A stretch of DNA of 64,000 nucleotides from contig NZ_JANUFD010000025.1 of assembly GCF_024807945.1 (NCBI RefSeq), forward strand, positions 1-64,000, in the 5' to 3' direction. Below, piece by piece: positions 59,777-64,000 of the stretch. The notes beneath the pieces were generated by a model that worked only from the letters and a program-made list of their open reading frames with translations, did no database searches and had not been told where the DNA came from. The first letter of the stretch is position 1. Each line of letters starts with the position of its first letter. A program made the translations under genes and the position numbers. The DNA is from Pseudomonas sp. JUb42. GTDB taxonomy: Bacteria > Pseudomonadota > Gammaproteobacteria > Pseudomonadales > Pseudomonadaceae.

Positions 59777-60742
59777 TCAGGCAATAGCCTTCAGGTCTAC
59801 CCCCAACGCCGCCGCGAAGGCTTTGACCTGGGGGCTGCGCGGGGTGTTGTGGCGCAGGATCAGGCTCAGGGACGTGCTGATGCTGATGGTCTGCGGGCAC
59901 AGCGCGCGCAAGGTGCCGTTGCTGACCAGGGGCGCAGCGTAGTGCTCCGGCAGGAAGCCGATAAAGCGCCCGGTCAGAATCAGCATCGCCACCGCCTCGA
60001 CCTGGGAAGCCCCAGGCGCCTGGCTGCTGTAATTGACGAACCGGGCCTTGTCGTTGTGAATGGCGTAGCGGTGATTGATCACTTCGTACTGACTTAACAC
60101 TTCACCATCGATCTGCTCGGCAGCGACGTCAAACAACCCATGACCACGGGCGCAGTACACCAGGGATCGTTCTTCATACAACGGGAAATAATCAAACTCT
60201 TCACGACGCTGATACACCGGCACGATGCCGACAATCAAACGCCCTTCCACCACGCCGCGTTCAATTTCATCCAGTTGCGCCGCATGCAGGCGCAGTCTTA
60301 CTTTCGGCGCTTCATCATGTAACTTGCGCAGTGCAGCAATAAGCGGTGAATGAAAATCGGACACGGTGTTATCAATCACGCCAATATTCAAATCACCGAT
60401 CAGTTCGTTTTGTGCCGAACTAAGCCGATCACGAAAACTGTCCACCGAGGCAAATAAATCAATCGACGCCTGATAGACCAGCTTGCCTTCCTCGGTCAGG
60501 CAAAAGCCCTCCCGGCCTCGCGTACACAGGCGCATGCCGATGCGGATTTCCAGGTCGGAAATCTGCTTGCTGATCGCTGCAAGGCCTACATTCAGCTCGT
60601 TTTGCGCAGCACTGAAACCACCGGCTTCGACCACGGCCTTGAACACCCGCAGCAATTTGAAATCCAGACCGCTGAGCGATAACGGAGGTCGACTTGCCGG
60701 CCGGGGCGGCAAGTTTCCAGAAGTGGAAAGTGGGGTTTCCAT
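59777..60742 (-). CDS. LysR-family transcriptional regulator
   Basis: The 321-residue protein has an N-terminal winged helix-turn-helix (about 26-85, LDFKLLRVFKAVVEAGGFSAAQNELNVGLAAISKQISDLE) after a 24-residue polar extension, and a C-terminal effector-binding domain. It lies divergently from the argininosuccinate-lyase-like gene, with 267 bp between, so it probably controls that gene and the ABC transporter after it. The ligand is unknown. Confidence 0.9.
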   Translation of the reverse strand: METPLSTSGNLPPRPASRPPLSLSGLDFKLLRVFKAVVEAGGFSAAQNELNVGLAAISKQISDLEIRIGMRLCTRGREGFCLTEEGKLVYQASIDLFASVDSFRDRLSSAQNELIGDLNIGVIDNTVSDFHSPLIAALRKLHDEAPKVRLRLHAAQLDEIERGVVEGRLIVGIVPVYQRREEFDYFPLYEERSLVYCARGHGLFDVAAEQIDGEVLSQYEVINHRYAIHNDKARFVNYSSQAPGASQVEAVAMLILTGRFIGFLPEHYAAPLVSNGTLRALCPQTISISTSLSLILRHNTPRSPQVKAFAAALGVDLKAIA

Positions 60743-61009
60743 AAAACTGATTGACCTCGTTCGCCATATTCAACAGGCTTTGACCTACAACAAGAACATA
60801 GCCGAGCCGCAATAATGAACATAGATAATGGCCATTGGCAACCTTGAATCGACTTCTCCGATCAGCGTGAACAGCGCCGATGTAAAGCAGATTAAAACCT
60901 GACATATCGATCAGGACCTGAACCTTCGCAACTGCCCTCCGAAACCGGCAACGCCATACCCACCATGGCCTGTTGTTATTTATTCGTGTTTTCGAAAGAG
61001 GAACCTGCA

Positions 61010-62437
61010 ATGTCCGAATCTACCGATCGCCTCTGGGGCGCACGCTTCAAGAGCGGCCCGGCCAAAGCGCTGGCGGCGTTGTCGCGTTGCCCTGACGATT
61101 ACTTCCGCCTGACGCCCTACGACCTCGCCGGCTCCCTTGCACATGCCCGTGAATTGCAGCGCGCCGGTCTGCTCGATGAAGCAGAAACCCAAGCCATGCT
61201 CGAAGCGCTGGACGGCATCGGTAACGACTTTCGCGAAGGCCGCCTGCAGCCCATGCCGGGCGACGAAGATGTGCATACCTTTATCGAGCGCGTGCTGACC
61301 GAACGCCTTGGCGCCCTGGGTGGCAAGCTGCGCGCCGGGCGTTCACGCAACGACCAGACTGCCAACGACCTGCGCCTGTTCCTGCGTGACCATGCCCGCC
61401 TGATTGCCAGCGAAGTACTGAACCTGCAACAGGCCCTGGTGATGCAGGCCGAGCAGCATATCGAGAGCATCTGCCCCGGCTTCACCCATTTGCAGCAGGC
61501 TCAACCCGTCGTTTTCGCCCACCACTTGCTCGCGCACTCCCAGGCCATGCTGCGCGACGTGCAGCGCCTGGTCGACTGGGATGCGCGCACGGCGCTATCG
61601 CCGCTGGGAGCTGCGGCCATGGCCGGTTCCGCCATTGCCCGCCAGCCGGAATTGTCGGCCAGGGAAATGGGCTACGACGGCACCTGCGAGAACTCCATCG
61701 ATGCCGTGGCCAGCCGCGATCATGTCGCTGAATTCCTGTTTGCCGCGAGCATGCTGGGGGTGAATATTTCCCGCCTGGCGGAAGAGTTTTGCCTGTGGTC
61801 TTCGCGGCAGTTTCGCTGGGTGCAACTGGATGACGGCTACGCCACCGGCAGCTCGATCATGCCGCAGAAGAAGAATCCGGACATTGCCGAGCTGGCGCGG
61901 GGCAAGGCAGGTCGCCTGATCGGCAATCTGACCGGCCTGCTCTCGACCCTCAAATCCCTGCCGCTGTCGTATAACCGCGACCTCAGCGAAGACAAGCATC
62001 ACGTCCTCGACACCGTGGACACCCTGCTGCTGGTGCTCCCCGCCATGGCCGGGATGGTCGCGACCATGCAGGTCCAGGTCGATGAACTGCGCCGCCAGGC
62101 GCCTCTGGGCTTCACCCTGGCCACCGAAGTAGCGGACTGGCTGTCGCTGCGTGGCGTGCCGTTCAAGGTCGCCCACGAGATCACCGGCGCCCTGGTGCAG
62201 TTGTGTGAGCAGCATCAGTTGGAGCTGTGGGAAGTCACCCCGGCCATGCTTGCCGGAGTCGACGAACGTCTGACCCCCGAAGTGCGCGACTGCCTGACCC
62301 TGGAAGCCGCCATCGCCGCCCGCAGCGGACGCGGTGGCACGGCACCGGAGCGGGTGCGTGAGCAGTTGGCAAGGCTCAAGACCGCATTGGGTGGGCAGCA
62401 ACAGTGGACCGAGGCCTATTCAGGTTTCCGTATTTGA
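61010..62437 (+). CDS. argH: Argininosuccinate lyase family protein
   Basis: The 475-residue protein is an ArgH-type member of the fumarase/aspartase superfamily, with RLWGARFKSGPAKAL at the start, AGRSRNDQTANDLRLF, THLQQAQPV and the signature GSSIMPQKKNPD. The usual reaction is argininosuccinate to arginine and fumarate. Its place, beside a LysR gene and an amino-acid transporter rather than in the usual argH setting of pseudomonads, suggests a paralogue, perhaps catabolic. ATG at 61010 has AGAGGAA upstream. Confidence 0.85.
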   Translation: MSESTDRLWGARFKSGPAKALAALSRCPDDYFRLTPYDLAGSLAHARELQRAGLLDEAETQAMLEALDGIGNDFREGRLQPMPGDEDVHTFIERVLTERLGALGGKLRAGRSRNDQTANDLRLFLRDHARLIASEVLNLQQALVMQAEQHIESICPGFTHLQQAQPVVFAHHLLAHSQAMLRDVQRLVDWDARTALSPLGAAAMAGSAIARQPELSAREMGYDGTCENSIDAVASRDHVAEFLFAASMLGVNISRLAEEFCLWSSRQFRWVQLDDGYATGSSIMPQKKNPDIAELARGKAGRLIGNLTGLLSTLKSLPLSYNRDLSEDKHHVLDTVDTLLLVLPAMAGMVATMQVQVDELRRQAPLGFTLATEVADWLSLRGVPFKVAHEITGALVQLCEQHQLELWEVTPAMLAGVDERLTPEVRDCLTLEAAIAARSGRGGTAPERVREQLARLKTALGGQQQWTEAYSGFRI

Positions 62438-62473
62438 AACACAGGACAGGATGGGCGCGACGGCGGGAACGAT

Positions 62474-62567
62474 TGTGGGAGCGAATTCATTCGCGAAGAG
62501 GCCAGTACATCCGATGCATTTTGGTTGGCTGTAACACCGTTTTCGCGAATGAATTCGCTCCCACAGA
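62474..62567. repeat. REP inverted pair (GCGAATTCATTCGCGAA type)
   Basis: TGTGGGAGCGAATTCATTCGCGAA and its inverse lie between the lyase and the permease gene, with half elements up to 62595. Confidence 0.88.
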
Positions 62568-62639
62568 ATTCGCTCCCACCAGAGCCTCTCCCACAGAGAG
62601 ATTTGTAAGATCAGTCATGTCTTGCTTGATGAGAACCCC

Positions 62640-63518
62640 ATGAACCAAAACGAAACCGCGCGTTTGCAGCAAGCACGCAAAAAGACTGAGGATCAGTTCG
62701 ATATCACTCAGTACGAGCATGTCCCGCGTCGTTACTACGGTCGGATCTTTTTCGCGACCCTGATCGTCATTGCCCTGTTCGGCCTGGCTCGGGCCTTTGC
62801 CAAAGGGCAGATCGAGTGGTCGTATATCGGTGAGTTCCTGACCTCCCAGGCGATCCTCTGGGGCCTGGCCAACACCATCATCATGTCGATCCTGGCCATG
62901 GCTTTGGGTGTGGTGATCGGGGTCATTGCAGCGATCATGCGCATGTCGCAGAACCCGATCCTGCGCTATGTAGCCATCACCTACACCTGGCTGTTTCGCG
63001 GCACGCCGCTGATCCTGCAACTGCTGCTGTGGTTCAACCTGGCGCTGATCTTCCCGGTGATCGGCATTCCCGGCGTGCTGCAGTTCGATACCGTGAGCAT
63101 GATGACGCCCTTCGTTGCTGCGCTGCTGGGCCTGAGCATCAACCAGGGCGCCTACACCGCCGAAGTGGTGCGCGCCGGCCTGCTGTCGGTGGATACCGGG
63201 CAGTATGAGGCGGCCAAGTCCATCGGCATGCCGCGCCTGCAGGCCCTGCGTCGCATCATCCTGCCCCAGGCCATGCGGGTGATCCTGCCGCCGGTAGGCA
63301 ACGAATTCATCAGCATGGTGAAGATGACCAGCCTGGCCAGTGTCATCCAGTACTCCGAGCTGCTGCACAACGCCCAGAACATTTACTACGCCAACGCCCG
63401 GGTCATGGAGCTGCTGATCGTCGCTGGTATCTGGTACCTGGCCGTGGTCACCGTTCTTTCATTCGGTCAGAGCCGCCTGGAGCTGCGTTTTGCGCGCGGC
63501 GCCGGCAAGCGCTCGTAA
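62640..63518 (+). CDS. Amino-acid ABC transporter permease (His/Glu/Gln/Arg/opine family)
   Basis: The 292-residue protein has an N-terminal cytoplasmic extension of about 40 residues, about six hydrophobic segments and the EAA loop EAAKSIGMPRLQALRRIILPQAM (near 195-217) that docks the ATPase. It belongs to the polar amino-acid uptake family (RGTPLILQLLLWF). The ATP-binding gene follows 22 bp later. A substrate-binding protein should be nearby, outside the window. Confidence 0.9.
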   Translation: MNQNETARLQQARKKTEDQFDITQYEHVPRRYYGRIFFATLIVIALFGLARAFAKGQIEWSYIGEFLTSQAILWGLANTIIMSILAMALGVVIGVIAAIMRMSQNPILRYVAITYTWLFRGTPLILQLLLWFNLALIFPVIGIPGVLQFDTVSMMTPFVAALLGLSINQGAYTAEVVRAGLLSVDTGQYEAAKSIGMPRLQALRRIILPQAMRVILPPVGNEFISMVKMTSLASVIQYSELLHNAQNIYYANARVMELLIVAGIWYLAVVTVLSFGQSRLELRFARGAGKRS

Positions 63519-63540
63519 GACGGCCCGAGGAGACTTACCC

Positions 63541-64000
63541 ATGAGAAGCATCGTCAAGGCCGTCAACCTGCATAAGTATTACGACAGTTTCCACGCCCTC
63601 AAGGACGTCAGCCTGGAAGTGGACCAGGGCGAGGTGCTGTGCATCATCGGCCCGTCCGGTTCGGGCAAGAGCACCCTGCTGCGCTGCGTTAACCAGCTGG
63701 AAAAGATCGACAAGGGCGGCCTCTGGGTCGACGGCGAGCTGGTCGGCTATCGCGTGGTCGGCAACAAGCTGCATGAGATGACCGATGCCCAGGTCGCCCG
63801 CCAGCGCCTGGCGACCGGCATGGTATTCCAGCGCTTCAATCTTTTCCCGCACATGACCGTGCTGCAAAACATCATCGAAGGCCCCTGCCAGGTGCTCAAG
63901 CGTTCGCCCAAGGAAGCCCAGGAAGATGCGCTGGAGTTGTTGGCCAGGGTCGGCCTGGCCGACAAGCGCGGCGCCTACCCGGTGGAGTTGTCCGGCGGCC
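63541..64000 (+). CDS. Amino-acid ABC transporter ATP-binding protein (partial, cut by window end)
   Basis: The frame starts MRSIVKAVNLHKYYDSFHALKDV and has Walker A GPSGSGKST (near 38-46), the Q-loop FQRFNLFPHMTVLQNI and the beginning of the signature LSGG at the very end of the window. It resembles the GlnQ/HisP group. GAGGAGA precedes the ATG. The C-terminal third is missing from the window. Confidence 0.92.
   Translation, partial: MRSIVKAVNLHKYYDSFHALKDVSLEVDQGEVLCIIGPSGSGKSTLLRCVNQLEKIDKGGLWVDGELVGYRVVGNKLHEMTDAQVARQRLATGMVFQRFNLFPHMTVLQNIIEGPCQVLKRSPKEAQEDALELLARVGLADKRGAYPVELSGG

Overview
The window is a chromosomal segment of a fluorescent Pseudomonas (P. fluorescens group). The evidence is the GC-rich coding style, the gabDT pair, Pseudomonas-specific small families (DUF3077-like, DUF6124-like), several REP families with the typical GTGGGAGC ends, and a type VI secretion locus whose gene order closely follows the H1-T6SS of P. 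aeruginosa.

Layout. 1-5.4 kb: a tandem REP array, a pseudo-receiver/HDOD regulator, gabT and gabD (GABA catabolism, minus strand) and a tRNA-Arg(CCG). 5.4-9.9 kb: an AT-rich accessory island with a HEPN-like protein and a two-gene nuclease + HerA ATPase operon that looks like an anti-phage module. 10-13.5 kb: small proteins, a YcaC-type hydrolase and an internally duplicated membrane protein. 13.6-15.7 kb: a repeat-rich segment with three copies of a GGA-rich sRNA of the RsmX/Y/Z type, a DUF6124-like gene and a structured RNA leader in front of it. 15.7-16.8 kb: an acyltransferase.

17-54.7 kb is the T6SS locus. The minus-strand operon fha1-tssJ-tssK-tssL-tssM-tagF-pppA-ppkA-tagT-tagS-tagR-tagQ encodes the membrane complex, part of the baseplate and the threonine-phosphorylation control pathway. 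The divergent plus-strand operon tssA-tssB-tssC-hcp-[Tae4-type amidase + immunity]-tssE-tssF-tssG-clpV-vgrG encodes sheath, tube, baseplate, recycling ATPase and spike. After vgrG lies an effector bank: three Tse6-type PAAR effectors with almost the same N-terminal 255 residues but three unrelated toxin ends, their immunity genes, a remnant of a fourth effector with an orphan immunity gene, an RNA 2'-phosphotransferase (KptA) and one Eag chaperone. The middle effector carries a RelA/SpoT-type nucleotide pyrophosphokinase domain. It is followed, in overlapping reading frames, by a 78-residue protein and by a small HD-type alarmone hydrolase, which suggests enzymatic immunity against the toxin's product.

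54.9-64 kb: a small helical protein, a fourth RsmX-type sRNA, a sulfotransferase/APS-kinase pair, a YdgA-family protein, a HAD phosphatase, a LysR regulator divergent from an argininosuccinate-lyase paralogue, and an amino-acid ABC transporter (the ATPase is cut by the window end).

System view: Gac/Rsm signalling is known to control the H1-T6SS in P. aeruginosa through RsmA. Four RsmA-titrating sRNA genes flanking this T6SS locus make the same logic plausible here. All functional calls come from reading motifs and family resemblance, without database searches.
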